Assembly: GCA_016839245.1 (NCBI GenBank)
Contig: JAEOUN010000085.1
Location: forward strand, 29,287-93,286
DNA length: 64,000 nt
From: Candidatus Thorarchaeota archaeon
GTDB lineage: Archaea; Asgardarchaeota; Thorarchaeia; Thorarchaeales; Thorarchaeaceae
Direction of reading: 5' to 3'
Shown here: positions 28,250 to 37,291 of the stretch, in pieces
Position numbering within the stretch: the stretch's first letter is position 1
Layout of the letters: the number at the start of each line of letters is the position of its first letter
Notes under the pieces: model-generated
Databases searched by the model: none
Told to the model about the DNA's origin: nothing
The model's input: only the letters and a program-made list of their open reading frames with translations
Position numbers and translations under genes: made by a program

Positions 28250-29515
28250 TTATTCTTCGAACTGTGGAACTTCAGGGAGAGGATAATCCGTATCATCTTC
28301 AACACCCACTGGTTTGTATCGTGAGATGAGAATATAACCAATATACACACTAATGAGTAGAAATACCCAAGATATCTGCCAACCATATTGGTAGGACTGC
28401 AATATTTGAACTAATGCCGCAATCACTATTGCGCCTAATGCAATCTGCCCAAGATTTGACAGGCTATTATAGAGGTTGTATATAGTACCACTGACAATTC
28501 GTGGAGAATGATCCATGCTTATTCTCATCTGTGTGGCTTCATATCCCCCATTGGAAAAACCAACTAAGAAGAAAAAGACTATAGAAACCATCATGATACT
28601 CAAATCAAGGAAAAGAACTGTCACTATCATAATTGTGTATAGTATTGTTGTGAATGGTAATGTTCTCTTAACAGAGATTCTATCACCTAGTAGACCAAAC
28701 AACAATGCTCCAACAAACATACCTACGGAGAATACCATAAAGATAATCCCAATGGTTGTGTTATCAAATCCAATTCCTTCTTGTAGAAAAGTCTGCATGA
28801 TCGGCAAAATTGCTAGACCAGCTCCAGCAAAAATCTGGAATAGAAGACAAAGTTGTATGTTTCTCTGTTTGAATTGATGCGTGAAGTCAGGGAGGTTTAC
28901 TCCTTTAAACATTGGTGGCAAAGGCTTCTCTTTAAACAAGAGCACCAAGAATGTTGAGAGACTAACTATCACACCGGGAATAGCGTAAATAATGAACCAA
29001 ACATTTTGATCAGCCATCAAGCCAACTGCTATAGCAGATATTCCAACACCAAGACCTCTAGAACCCCATGAAACACCCTGCATTGCGCCTCTTCGATGAG
29101 GAGGTGTGATATCAACAGCAAGTGCGTCAATAACTGCATCACTCATGCTTGTTCCTAGAGAAGCAAGAATTCCAGATAGAATTAGAAGAATGCCAAATAC
29201 TGTATGCATACCAAGTGTTATCCAACCAATAGCTCCAAAGATACCGGCTGCAAAGATGTAAGGTTTCCTTCTGCCATATTTTCGAATTGGAACATTATCT
29301 GAAAGTAGTCCGAAAATGACCTTCAAATACCAGGGAGCCCATATTACAGCCTGTATCACTATCCTTCCAAATTCATCTAAAAGGAGGTAGTCCAAAAAAG
29401 CAGTCAGGAAGAATAGTGCACCCATTGCTACACCTTGTGAGAAGTAGAATAGACCTTGGATGCCTAGATAATAATCTCTCCATACACTGTATGGATCAGT
29501 TTCTCCTTCTTTCAT
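28250..29515 (-). CDS. Major facilitator superfamily permease
   Basis: 421 residues with about twelve membrane segments and a motif A-like loop in the first half (VPIRKYGRRKPYIFAAGIFGAIGW). The second-half equivalent is LLGDRISVKRTLPF. The layout is that of the folate/biopterin or glycoside-pentoside-hexuronide related MFS groups (long, even spacing and few charged residues in helices), but no substrate can be assigned. The C-terminal tail is acidic and short. It starts at an ATG (29515) and ends in a strong terminator, so it is monocistronic. The M20 peptidase gene lies downstream on the same strand with its own promoter. Confidence 0.8.
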   Translation of the reverse strand: MKEGETDPYSVWRDYYLGIQGLFYFSQGVAMGALFFLTAFLDYLLLDEFGRIVIQAVIWAPWYLKVIFGLLSDNVPIRKYGRRKPYIFAAGIFGAIGWITLGMHTVFGILLILSGILASLGTSMSDAVIDALAVDITPPHRRGAMQGVSWGSRGLGVGISAIAVGLMADQNVWFIIYAIPGVIVSLSTFLVLLFKEKPLPPMFKGVNLPDFTHQFKQRNIQLCLLFQIFAGAGLAILPIMQTFLQEGIGFDNTTIGIIFMVFSVGMFVGALLFGLLGDRISVKRTLPFTTILYTIMIVTVLFLDLSIMMVSIVFFFLVGFSNGGYEATQMRISMDHSPRIVSGTIYNLYNSLSNLGQIALGAIVIAALVQILQSYQYGWQISWVFLLISVYIGYILISRYKPVGVEDDTDYPLPEVPQFEE

Positions 29516-29719
29516 AATTCAATAATACTCAAACGGATACTTAAGCAGTCCGTCAAATTACTGTAATAATCTTTGATTGCCAAAATCAATACAGGGTACT
29601 TGAAAAACTGCTAAGTCTGTGTGTATTCAAAGCTTTAAGCTAGACTGTGGACTTTACTAATTGTTTATAATCTCTTAAACGAACTTCTTAGATCGAATCA
29701 GGTTACGAAGGCACTTGGA

Positions 29720-30190
29720 TTGAGAAGGAACAGGTATTTTATGAGTGGCGCAAAACTACTCATATCAATTGGTTTCGTAATTCTTGTTGGCAGTATTCTT
29801 CTAGTACTGTACAATGATATACAGCCACTTCCATGGAATGTTTCATTAATATTACCATTAGTGATGGTTGTATTTATGATGTTCATAATAGTAGGTTCAG
29901 GTCTCATGTGGTTTGATACATCATGGGTTACACGAAGTAATAGGCAACAGCAACCGTATGAACCCGATGATAACACAGTTGTTCGAGTCGTCAAAACTGA
30001 TAATGAAAAAGGAGAGTATTTTGTATATGGAAATCTTGATGACTCAGTTCGAAAGGCAGTTGAGAGAGACTGGCCTTTCGATAAAGAACTTAGATCTAAA
30101 AATTGGCATGTTCTTAATGAAGAAGGTGATGATGTGACAGATCGTTTGTATATAGAGGTAGAGGGGACTCTAAGAGTAGTATTTGCCTAG
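29720..30190 (+). CDS. Small two-helix membrane protein with soluble C-terminal domain
   Basis: 156 residues. Two membrane helices (about 9-32 and 38-63) are followed by a charged soluble domain (75-156) that ends in a beta-rich segment (DVTDRLYIEVEGTLRVVFA). The start is TTG at 29720, or ATG at 29741. I do not recognise the family. The soluble domain probably faces the cytoplasm. It lies alone between two reverse-strand genes. Confidence 0.55.
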   Translation: MRRNRYFMSGAKLLISIGFVILVGSILLVLYNDIQPLPWNVSLILPLVMVVFMMFIIVGSGLMWFDTSWVTRSNRQQQPYEPDDNTVVRVVKTDNEKGEYFVYGNLDDSVRKAVERDWPFDKELRSKNWHVLNEEGDDVTDRLYIEVEGTLRVVFA

Positions 30191-30235
30191 AAACCATTTA
30201 TGCGGCATACCGAGAGTATTGAATCTTAGAATAGT

Positions 30236-32071
30236 CTAATTGGCTATTGAAGTGTAAACATTACTAGTCTTGTGGTTCTCTTGTTTCTGACCACTCCTTC
30301 TCAATAACTTTCCCTTTAAAGAGGAGGAGGATATTTGAAAAGCTATGAGTAAGATTAGAGGAAGTATCAAGGCATATTGATTCAGGAACCCAGAATACCA
30401 ATCGTAAAGAGCAATGTATTCGATAAATCCAGCATTGATAAACAATGTCAAAGCAAGTATGATGAATACTCCAGACTCCTCAATCAGAGAAACTGCACTT
30501 CTTTTCCATTTTGCTTTAAATTCATATATGTCACCAACAATACGAATGAACAGGCCAACAGCAATCAATGGAAAAGCAACGATCTGCATTAGTATTAAGA
30601 TGTGACTCCAGTGCGTGCTAATATATCCTTCATAGATAACCAATTTCTCAATGATACTATAAACGAGTCCTGTTGGCAGCACAGATATAGATATGCCAAT
30701 TAAAGCAATAGTACTAATGATTAAATCACCCACTGCTTCTAATCGAGATCTTTGACCAAACACCACATTTGATTCTAATCGTCTTATTGCAAACCTTCGA
30801 TAGAGGTAGTAAATAGCAAGTGGAGCAGGTGTAATCATTATCTCAATAAATAGGAAAATAATTGAGTTGTAATTATACCAAGACCAATAATCATACGTGG
30901 GATTATCAAAGATAATATAGATTTGAGGCAAGTTAAATACAAAAATCCAAAACGTAATCTTTGCATATAGGCGCTTAATATTCTTTCCTAGTTGAGTTAA
31001 GAGTGCTTGCTTCTCTTGATGAGACATCATGCTTGACTTTACAGAAGTTGACTCAGCATCGTGGATCTTCCACCACAAATTCTGTACCCCAGATACTATG
31101 TCCAGAACTATGATTGGGCTCATACAGATAATGTAAGATAAAAGCAACAGGCTAAGAAAAGGAACTGGAAAGCTATAATAAAACCGATTGTTGAAAATCC
31201 AATATATCGTGCCATTTAGAATAATTAAGAGAACTAGATTTATGATAAATTGCTTTCGAGAATTTCTAATTGGATCTTTGGCATCGTCGAACATTGCAAT
31301 TCGATAATACATTCTACCCACAAGAGCGATGCAAATTGGTATTGCACAGAGTAAGATATAGTATGGATTACCACCAATAAGAATCGAAGAAAGATAGAGG
31401 AGTATACCGACAAAAGAGAGCAGTACATCCAATCTACGTATATTCACACCAAGTTCAGGAATGGCATTCTCTGGCAATGTGACAAAGTTTTGTATAGCAG
31501 ACCATTCTTTGTAAGCTCTCCGCCAGAGTATAATATTGTGCCTCTGCAAATAGAGTGTATGAAATATGAGAATGCCTGTTACTATTAAGATTTCAAGTAT
31601 CGGAAAAATATTTGTCCAAAATGGAATGCCTATAGGACCTACCAACCAAGTGAGTTTAGTTGCAATGAAAATCCATAGCCAAGATTGTAATGTTATTATC
31701 AAAAAGAATGAAAAATGACTCATGGTAGGATCATTTTGAGTAATTGATGTAAGAACAGGTTCAATTTGATGCGAAGGTTCTCGAACCGGTTGTTGGGTCG
31801 CTTTAGCGACTTCTGGTGGAACAGACTCCCGCTCTATTGACTCTGGCAACATTGATTGGACATATTCAGCCGCAACCTCGCCAGGAGCACCAAATTGTGC
31901 AACAGTCTTCTTTGCAGAATCTAGCGTAATCTGGCCATCTCCCAAATCCGTTGCAGACTCTTGCATATAGATTCTTAGCTCATTGATAACATCTTCAGCA
32001 ATAGAATTGGGCAACTTTGCTTTAACCAACATGAGGTATTCTTCAATGATGGTTTCTCCCGCTGTATTCAT
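30236..32071 (-). CDS. Large membrane protein with N-terminal HAAS domain, PadR-linked
   Basis: 611 residues. The first 75 (IEEYLMLVKAKLPNSIAEDVINELRIYMQE...AKKTVAQFGAPGEVAAEYV) form a HAAS/permease-prefix helical domain, which is typically found next to PadR regulators and is thought to interact with them. After a Pro-rich linker there are about twelve to fourteen membrane segments. The transport or signalling role is unknown. The start overlaps the PadR gene's stop by four bases (ATGA), so the two are co-translated. PadR-HAAS pairs commonly respond to membrane-active compounds; that function is inferred here. Confidence 0.75.
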   Translation of the reverse strand: MNTAGETIIEEYLMLVKAKLPNSIAEDVINELRIYMQESATDLGDGQITLDSAKKTVAQFGAPGEVAAEYVQSMLPESIERESVPPEVAKATQQPVREPSHQIEPVLTSITQNDPTMSHFSFFLIITLQSWLWIFIATKLTWLVGPIGIPFWTNIFPILEILIVTGILIFHTLYLQRHNIILWRRAYKEWSAIQNFVTLPENAIPELGVNIRRLDVLLSFVGILLYLSSILIGGNPYYILLCAIPICIALVGRMYYRIAMFDDAKDPIRNSRKQFIINLVLLIILNGTIYWIFNNRFYYSFPVPFLSLLLLSYIICMSPIIVLDIVSGVQNLWWKIHDAESTSVKSSMMSHQEKQALLTQLGKNIKRLYAKITFWIFVFNLPQIYIIFDNPTYDYWSWYNYNSIIFLFIEIMITPAPLAIYYLYRRFAIRRLESNVVFGQRSRLEAVGDLIISTIALIGISISVLPTGLVYSIIEKLVIYEGYISTHWSHILILMQIVAFPLIAVGLFIRIVGDIYEFKAKWKRSAVSLIEESGVFIILALTLFINAGFIEYIALYDWYSGFLNQYALILPLILLIAFQISSSSLKGKLLRRSGQKQENHKTSNVYTSIAN

Positions 32072-32445
32072 TTGAGACCAGCCTCCTCAATGAGTAATGA
32101 TAGTTGAGCATTCATTTTGTCCCAAGACTTTACCATCTTTCTTAGCAACCTTCTTCCGTCTCTCGTGACAAAATAAAGCCGGCGTTGTTTTCCTGGCCCT
32201 TCAGACCAACGACCCTCAAGAAGTCCTCGTTCCTCTAATCGCCGTAGTAACGGATAGGTTGTACTGGGTTCCACCTGAAGACTTCCATATTCTTTCTGTT
32301 TTAGTTTATTCATAATATCGTAGCCATAAGATTCTCCAGCACAAATTATGGCAAGAATCGCTAGAGAAAGGGCCCCCCTCCTCATCTCAAGTGACCAACG
32401 ATCCCACTCTTGTTCGGGTCCGGCTTTCGTATCTTCATTGGTCAT
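32068..32445 (-). CDS. PadR-family transcription regulator
   Basis: 125 residues from the ATG at 32445; a longer frame begins at 32547 but would cover the promoter and operator. Winged helix with the family's characteristic SLAILAIICAGESYGYDIMNKL and VEPSTTYPLLRRLEERGLLEGRW, then a C-terminal dimer helix. It probably represses its own operon with the HAAS membrane protein by binding the TATCGT repeats just upstream and releasing them on ligand binding. Short form (subfamily 2-like). Confidence 0.85.
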   Translation of the reverse strand: MTNEDTKAGPEQEWDRWSLEMRRGALSLAILAIICAGESYGYDIMNKLKQKEYGSLQVEPSTTYPLLRRLEERGLLEGRWSEGPGKQRRLYFVTRDGRRLLRKMVKSWDKMNAQLSLLIEEAGLK

Positions 32446-32493
32446 CTTTCCCTTTCTCCAGCGAATGTGTAGGCTAGTGTAGGTCATGATATG

Positions 32494-32547
32494 TATCGTA
32501 TAACGATATATATCGTGGTGCATAGTATCATGTCCCGATATAAACAT
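32494..32547 (-). promoter_or_regulatory. PadR promoter with three alternating operator half-sites
   Basis: Reading the forward strand, TATCGT (32494-32499), ACGATA (32503-32508) and TATCGT (32511-32516) form two overlapping palindromes with three- and two-base spacers. On the reverse strand a TATA box (GTTTATATCG, about 32536-32546) lies about 25 bases upstream of them, so the half-sites cover the initiation site. This is a convincing autoregulatory operator. Confidence 0.7.
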
Positions 32548-32662
32548 TTGGTTTATTCTGTAGGAATGAATAGAACTACTTGATAGTAAAGAATCTAGAA
32601 ACGCTTTTTACGCGCAATTGCTCCTACTATGTATCTTTAGAGCATAGCGGAGAAGATGGGAG

Positions 32663-33238
32663 ATGTTTGAATGGATTTGGATAGGAGGTGGAATATTCAT
32701 GATAGGAGTCTTATTGTACCTTCTATTGGAATCTGAGATAGATTATCCAAAATCACGGAACCGCTTTATGCATTCATTCATGAAACATCCAACAAGATTT
32801 GAAATTGCAGTTCAAATACTAATGATTGCATTCCCTGTCTCTTTTTGTAGTATATATCTAATTGACTCTACTCTCCTGAATGAAGCTAGCCTCTCCATGT
32901 TATTACTGTTTGTCTTCGTCTGGCCATATATAATGTATATAGCGCATGAGAGATTCATAGATTTCTCCAATCAACTTGGCCTTAGTTCAAAGACGCGACG
33001 AGAGATTGATCCAGTTCTCAAGGCAAGGGCAGCTGTTGTGGTATGGATAGTTTGTCTGGCATCATTTATCTTTGCAATCATTAGTAACATCTATAATATT
33101 CTTCCAGCACTTGGAGCATCAATTAACCTAGTGGCCACTGTAGGATTAATCATATTTCCCCTGAGAAAATCACTACGTACTTTGAGAGCATCTCCAAAAT
33201 CTGAAGCGGATGAAGATTCATCGCTCATTGGGCAATAG
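32663..33238 (+). CDS. Multi-pass membrane protein of unknown function
   Basis: 191 residues with five predicted membrane helices (about 3-23, 50-70, 74-95, 120-145 and 150-172), a basic cytoplasmic loop near residues 100-118 (GLSSKTRREIDPVLKAR) and an acidic tail. No family is recognised. The start is ATG at 32663 immediately after GGGAG, too close for a standard ribosome-binding site. It reads divergently from the padR operon, separated by about 215 bases that include the PadR operator. Confidence 0.55.
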   Translation: MFEWIWIGGGIFMIGVLLYLLLESEIDYPKSRNRFMHSFMKHPTRFEIAVQILMIAFPVSFCSIYLIDSTLLNEASLSMLLLFVFVWPYIMYIAHERFIDFSNQLGLSSKTRREIDPVLKARAAVVVWIVCLASFIFAIISNIYNILPALGASINLVATVGLIIFPLRKSLRTLRASPKSEADEDSSLIGQ

Positions 33239-33520
33239 GTTGAAATGGTACCACACACGACTACATAGTATAACATCTATATTTTGAGTTTCAACGAAAT
33301 ATGGAAAATACATGTATAAAATGGCAAGTCAGACTCATTGATTTATGAGCCTGCAAATCTCTAAAGAAATCTCAGAAACAATGAAGGGTGTATTGAAATA
33401 AATAGTATATATCTGAAAAATGATAAGATAGTTCCTTTAATTCTTTGAAACATCTTCTAGCAAAAGTGTTATACACAAGACAATTTGCACTAAGACACGC
33501 CAACACATGGAGAATCAAAA

Positions 33521-34690
33521 ATGTTAGAGGAAAATGGCCATTCTAGAGAATCTGTTCTTAAAAGACTTGATGAACTTCTTTTGCAGGATTCAACTTATCA
33601 GAGCGGCCATCCAATTGCCTCAATGTCAACGATTCCAGATCCACTTGGAGTGGAGGTCTTCTCGAGGACACTAGAAAAGAATGCTGGTAGACTCCATACC
33701 TTTCAAGGTTCAGCACATGTAGAAGAAGAAGTAATCGAGATGATATCAGACTTACTTCATCTTAATGAACCACTTGGAACTACAAGTTCGGGTGGTACAG
33801 AATCAAACATCTTGGCAATGCTTGCAGCTCGCGAAAGAAATAAAGAGATAGAACAACCAGAAGTCATCGTTCCTCGCACTGCTCATTCATCCATTGATAA
33901 GGCAGCATGGCTCTTAGGGATTAAGCTTGTGAAGACGGATATTGATGAGTGCTACCGCGCCATACCTGAAGCCATTGAGGAAGCTATCACAAAGAAGACA
34001 ATCTGCATTGTTGGTACGGCAGGAACGACATATTTGGGTCAAATCGATCCTATCCAAGAAATCGGAAAGATAGCTGCTAATAATGATATCCTATTTCATG
34101 TTGATGCAGCGTTTGGAGGTTTTGTAATCCCCTTCCTGAATGATCTCACAAAATCAAATCATATGTTTGATTTCAAGGTGGAGGGCGTGACTAGTATAAG
34201 CACAGATCCTCATAAGATGGGCCTCGCGCCTATACCTGCTGGCTGCATACTATTTCGAAGAAGAGACGATTTTCAGGGAATCATTAGATCAGTTCCATAC
34301 CTTCAAGGAGCAAGTTCAATTCAAGCAACAATTTTAGGTACACGACCTGCAGCCTCGATACTTGCAACATGGGTGATAATGAAGCACTATGGAAGACAAG
34401 GATACCGCAAGATTGTAAATCAGTGTATGAAACGGACAGCGATTGCTCTTAACAGGATAAAACAAAATCCTAAGATAAAGAGCGCAATCGAACCAATAAT
34501 GAATATCATTGGTATTGCAAGTGAAGATATTCCCCTCCAGACTATTGTCTGTGAAATGGAGAAAAGGGGCTGGAGATTGGCAACATCACCTCTTCCTTCA
34601 ACAATCCGGATGGTGATCATGCCACATGTCACTGAGAGTGCAATTCAATCATTTTTTGATGATATTGATGAGATAATAGAACGCGTGTAA
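33521..34690 (+). CDS. mfnA: MfnA-type PLP-dependent decarboxylase (tyrosine/aspartate)
   Basis: 389 residues of the group II PLP decarboxylase fold. Motifs include SSGGTESNILAM (substrate and cofactor region), HSSIDKAAWLLG (ring-stacking His), HVDAAFGGF (PLP-pyridine Asp) and STDPHKMG with the Schiff-base Lys232. Archaeal MfnA makes tyramine for methanofuran or beta-alanine for coenzyme A. With no methanogenesis genes in view, beta-alanine for CoA is the likelier role, but the two cannot be told apart by sequence. Length and sequence fit the archaeal family well. It has its own short gene-free upstream region. Confidence 0.85.
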   Translation: MLEENGHSRESVLKRLDELLLQDSTYQSGHPIASMSTIPDPLGVEVFSRTLEKNAGRLHTFQGSAHVEEEVIEMISDLLHLNEPLGTTSSGGTESNILAMLAARERNKEIEQPEVIVPRTAHSSIDKAAWLLGIKLVKTDIDECYRAIPEAIEEAITKKTICIVGTAGTTYLGQIDPIQEIGKIAANNDILFHVDAAFGGFVIPFLNDLTKSNHMFDFKVEGVTSISTDPHKMGLAPIPAGCILFRRRDDFQGIIRSVPYLQGASSIQATILGTRPAASILATWVIMKHYGRQGYRKIVNQCMKRTAIALNRIKQNPKIKSAIEPIMNIIGIASEDIPLQTIVCEMEKRGWRLATSPLPSTIRMVIMPHVTESAIQSFFDDIDEIIERV

Positions 34691-34920
34691 GATTGATAGG
34701 TGACTTGTAAAATCATTACAGATTCTGGAATCATGACAATAAAAGATGCTTTGTCAAAAATATAGAAAATTCAGTAGGAATTGAATAAGAACGTGAGCAT
34801 GTCAAGACAAATTTTCCAATGACTAGTATTAATAACTGGCGCAACATACTGGGATTATATTATAAGATATCTATTACTCATAGATTACATTCATTTTTCC
34901 AATTATGTTTAAGTTCCCTC

Positions 34921-34930
34921 CTATATATAC
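34921..34930 (+). promoter_or_regulatory. TATA box of the repeated-peptide transcription unit
   Basis: CTATATATAC, preceded by CCCTC. Initiation about 25 bases downstream would fall near 34950, just before the small ORF at 34963. The 230 bases between mfnA and this box show no gene. Confidence 0.6.
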
Positions 34931-34962
34931 TCGTCAAATAACATGTATCCTATTTGTCAAAA

Positions 34963-35031
34963 ATGAGTGGAAATAAGATGAATGATGAGCTCCTATTGAT
35001 ATCAATTTTGGCTATGAATCTGTGCAGGTAA
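34963..35031 (+). CDS. 22-residue upstream ORF of the peptide unit
   Basis: ATG to TAA, encoding MSGNKMNDELLLISILAMNLCR. It begins about a dozen bases after the predicted transcript start, so it could be translated leaderless. It ends 26 bases before the ATG of the repeated peptide and is in a different frame. It may be a regulatory upstream ORF or a hydrophobic leader peptide; chance is also possible. Confidence 0.3.
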   Translation: MSGNKMNDELLLISILAMNLCR

Positions 35032-35057
35032 GTACTCCATATAATTTCGTGAACAAG

Positions 35058-35177
35058 ATGATGAATACGAAACAGACCATCCAAAATACAGATCCTGGTG
35101 AAAGACCAATAGAACCATGGGGCTTTGTGAATGTAATGTACTACGATCCTGGTGAGCGCCCTATCGAACCTTGGTAA
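35058..35177 (+). CDS. 39-residue peptide with a duplicated decapeptide (candidate RiPP precursor or short-motif peptide)
   Basis: From the ATG at 35058 the peptide has an 11-residue head (MMNTKQTIQNT), DPGERPIEPW, an eight-residue spacer (GFVNVMYY) and a second exact DPGERPIEPW directly before the stop. The two 30-base copies differ at six positions, and all six are synonymous (GAA/GAG, AGA/CGC, CCA/CCT twice, ATA/ATC). That shows selection on the amino acids rather than a recent DNA duplication. Other in-frame starts are GTG at 35022 and 35049. There is no strong ribosome-binding site. The unit has its own TATA box and strong terminator. Repeated cores ending in Trp resemble multi-core precursor peptides, but no maturation enzyme is identified nearby; a short binding motif is the alternative. 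Confidence 0.65.
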   Translation: MMNTKQTIQNTDPGERPIEPWGFVNVMYYDPGERPIEPW

Positions 35178-35196
35178 ACACAAAAATAATTCGTTA

Positions 35197-35235
35197 ACGA
35201 GTCCTTTGCAAAGGACTCGTCCTATTTCTTTTTTT
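35197..35235 (+). terminator. Strong intrinsic terminator of the peptide unit
   Basis: A perfect 24-base palindrome with arms ACGAGTCCTTTG (35197-35208) and its complement (35209-35220), followed by a long T-rich run (CCTATTTCTTTTTTTTTC). It is among the strongest hairpins in the window and isolates the peptide unit from the 655-aa gene. Confidence 0.8.
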
Positions 35236-35321
35236 TTCTTCAAATGTCTTAGATCAAATCAGAGCCGTAGTCATCGCCAATACAAACATTCAATACAAGC
35301 AGCAGAAATGCATCTGATTAG

Positions 35322-37289
35322 ATGGATGCAAGGGAAATGCCAATTTCTGTCAGAATATATCGTCCCCCGAATGATATCATTATGGGTATACTTCAATTCA
35401 CAAATGAAGGACCAAAATTATTTAATACTGAAGGACACATGCCAATCCATTCTGATTATGATATAGAATTCGAAATTATTGATACGGATATTCAAACTGG
35501 AATTCACATAAAACCTAATACCAAAATTAAATTTGCTTCTAAGTCCATTATTAAAAAATATTCTTCTAGTTCATTAACAATTCAAGATATGTATCCACCA
35601 AGTACAGATGGTTGGGTAACACATTTGTCAGAATCTGGTTCTGATGCATTGTATACCATTCAAGAGGTCGTTGGAAAAGAAGAATATCTTCTTTCAATTG
35701 TTGATATTCAATCCAAAATTCTTCAAGGATTGTTTTTGATTCATAATTATGAAACAGATATTCTGTTTATGCAAACAGATTGGCATAGATACAATCAGAT
35801 GATAAATGAAACAAGTATGGAGATTGAGGAAATAAAAATTGAGCAATTACTTGAGGTTCCAACTCCAAGTTGGTCAGAATTAGCACAATTACTTGAAGGA
35901 ATCAATGTACCCAATCTGACTAGGGGCAATACAATGTATGATACTCTTAATAGATTAGTACCACTTTCCTTTCCTGAACACGTAAGACTTGAGCTAATGG
36001 CTTTTCTTTCATACATCACTAAAAATAAGATACCTTCTGAAGATCCTGTAGATTTCCAGTTAACAATGCGCAAGAAATTTCAATCAGCACCGTTACTGAG
36101 ATTGCTTGTTTATGGTCACATTCAATGTCTATTGGAAGGCATAGAGCCACCTAATTACATCAAAATCATGACAATGGCGGATAGAGGTTTATTAAAAACA
36201 GGATTAGAACCCACTCCAACAGACAGAGACCCTTGGGAAATGACATGGTATAGTATAATGGAGGGATTTCCTAGTCAAAGTGGCGTGGTAGCTGAGAGAG
36301 CCAAAAAAATGAATCAGACACAGGAAATAATTATTGAATTGCCAATTTCACGAGATGATGCAAAGAAGTCAAAGAAAGCATGGATAGATAGATTCTCAAT
36401 GGTTCGTAACACATTAACGATGAGAGCATATGTTCAAGATCATAGAATAGGGCTTGTGAAACTTGTATACATAGGCGGGACTCACAGATGGCCCCATAAG
36501 CATTTATCTTGGAGTGCAAGGCTTGGTACTCAAGAATCAAAACCACCATTTATTCAAGTCATGGCAGTTCCTTTGAAAACAGCTGAACAAATCATTCGCC
36601 TTCGCCCTAAAATGATTAAGATTGATTGGTCAGCTTCAAAGGTGAATTATAATCTATATAATGAAAAGAATCTAAGATGGAGAACTAATACATCGCACTT
36701 TATGAAATCATTATCAGGAACTAGAACAAATATACAATTGGAACGTGAATTCAATGTGAAAAGGCGAGGAAAGGTAGTGGTTCCAACACCTGAAGAAGCG
36801 AAAGTTCTTGATTTGACGTCATGGGGAATATATCTCACATCTTTGGAGTTGGGCAATTATGAAAGGATGTTTGACATTGAAAAAGACTCTTTGAGAGATA
36901 TTTTGTTAAAATTTAGAGACCAAGGTATTTTACAGCTACAATACATGTCCTATGTATCAGGTTTGATTTCTTTTTGTTTGGAGATTAATGGTGAACTAGA
37001 GAAAATCAATTCAGTAGTACGATCTTCATTGCTTCATTTACCGACTGCAACAGCAATGATATCTTCTACAAGTAAAGTGGGATATGTACTAGGACGGATT
37101 CCTGAAGAATTTTCTTATGAAATGGTGACTCAACTACCTCACAAAGCAAAGGAGTATGGAATTGAAATAAGACCATTTCGAATGGCATCGTATGTTGGCT
37201 ATATTCATAATCTGTATCAAAGGCTTCTTAGACCTGATGGAACATGGGATGATGATATCTCAGGTTTCTTAAGTCAAATCAGGTCATGA
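35322..37289 (+). CDS. Uncharacterised 655-residue protein with C-terminal HTH and ligand-like domain
   Basis: No membrane segment or signal peptide. The N-terminus (1-150) is beta-rich. The middle (200-450) is mixed, with a region around TRDDAKKSKKAWIDRFSMVRNTLTMRAYV. Residues about 500-560 look like a winged helix (SWGIYLTSLELGNYERMFDIEKDSLRDILLKFRDQGILQL), followed by an Lrp/AsnC-like alpha/beta segment (570-620) and the tail YIHNLYQRLLRPDGTWDDD. The 690-aa protein at 46736 has the same C-terminal order and a similar tail, so the two are probably distant homologues. I do not recognise a named family. A second start at 35337 is possible. It lies next to the repeated-peptide unit and ends two bases from the convergent giant surface gene. 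Confidence 0.6.
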   Translation: MDAREMPISVRIYRPPNDIIMGILQFTNEGPKLFNTEGHMPIHSDYDIEFEIIDTDIQTGIHIKPNTKIKFASKSIIKKYSSSSLTIQDMYPPSTDGWVTHLSESGSDALYTIQEVVGKEEYLLSIVDIQSKILQGLFLIHNYETDILFMQTDWHRYNQMINETSMEIEEIKIEQLLEVPTPSWSELAQLLEGINVPNLTRGNTMYDTLNRLVPLSFPEHVRLELMAFLSYITKNKIPSEDPVDFQLTMRKKFQSAPLLRLLVYGHIQCLLEGIEPPNYIKIMTMADRGLLKTGLEPTPTDRDPWEMTWYSIMEGFPSQSGVVAERAKKMNQTQEIIIELPISRDDAKKSKKAWIDRFSMVRNTLTMRAYVQDHRIGLVKLVYIGGTHRWPHKHLSWSARLGTQESKPPFIQVMAVPLKTAEQIIRLRPKMIKIDWSASKVNYNLYNEKNLRWRTNTSHFMKSLSGTRTNIQLEREFNVKRRGKVVVPTPEEAKVLDLTSWGIYLTSLELGNYERMFDIEKDSLRDILLKFRDQGILQLQYMSYVSGLISFCLEINGELEKINSVVRSSLLHLPTATAMISSTSKVGYVLGRIPEEFSYEMVTQLPHKAKEYGIEIRPFRMASYVGYIHNLYQRLLRPDGTWDDDISGFLSQIRS

Positions 37290-37291
37290 AA

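Noticed and set aside
33239..33295. Inverted pair GTTGAAA / TTTCAAC downstream of the 191-aa membrane protein
   Set aside because: Only seven bases per arm with over forty bases between them and no T-run; this is expected by chance in AT-rich DNA.
34950..35243. 97-codon open frame on the reverse strand opposite the repeated-peptide unit
   Set aside because: It runs through the strong terminator palindrome and is the antisense of a region whose forward-strand repeats differ only at synonymous positions. The forward strand is the coding one.
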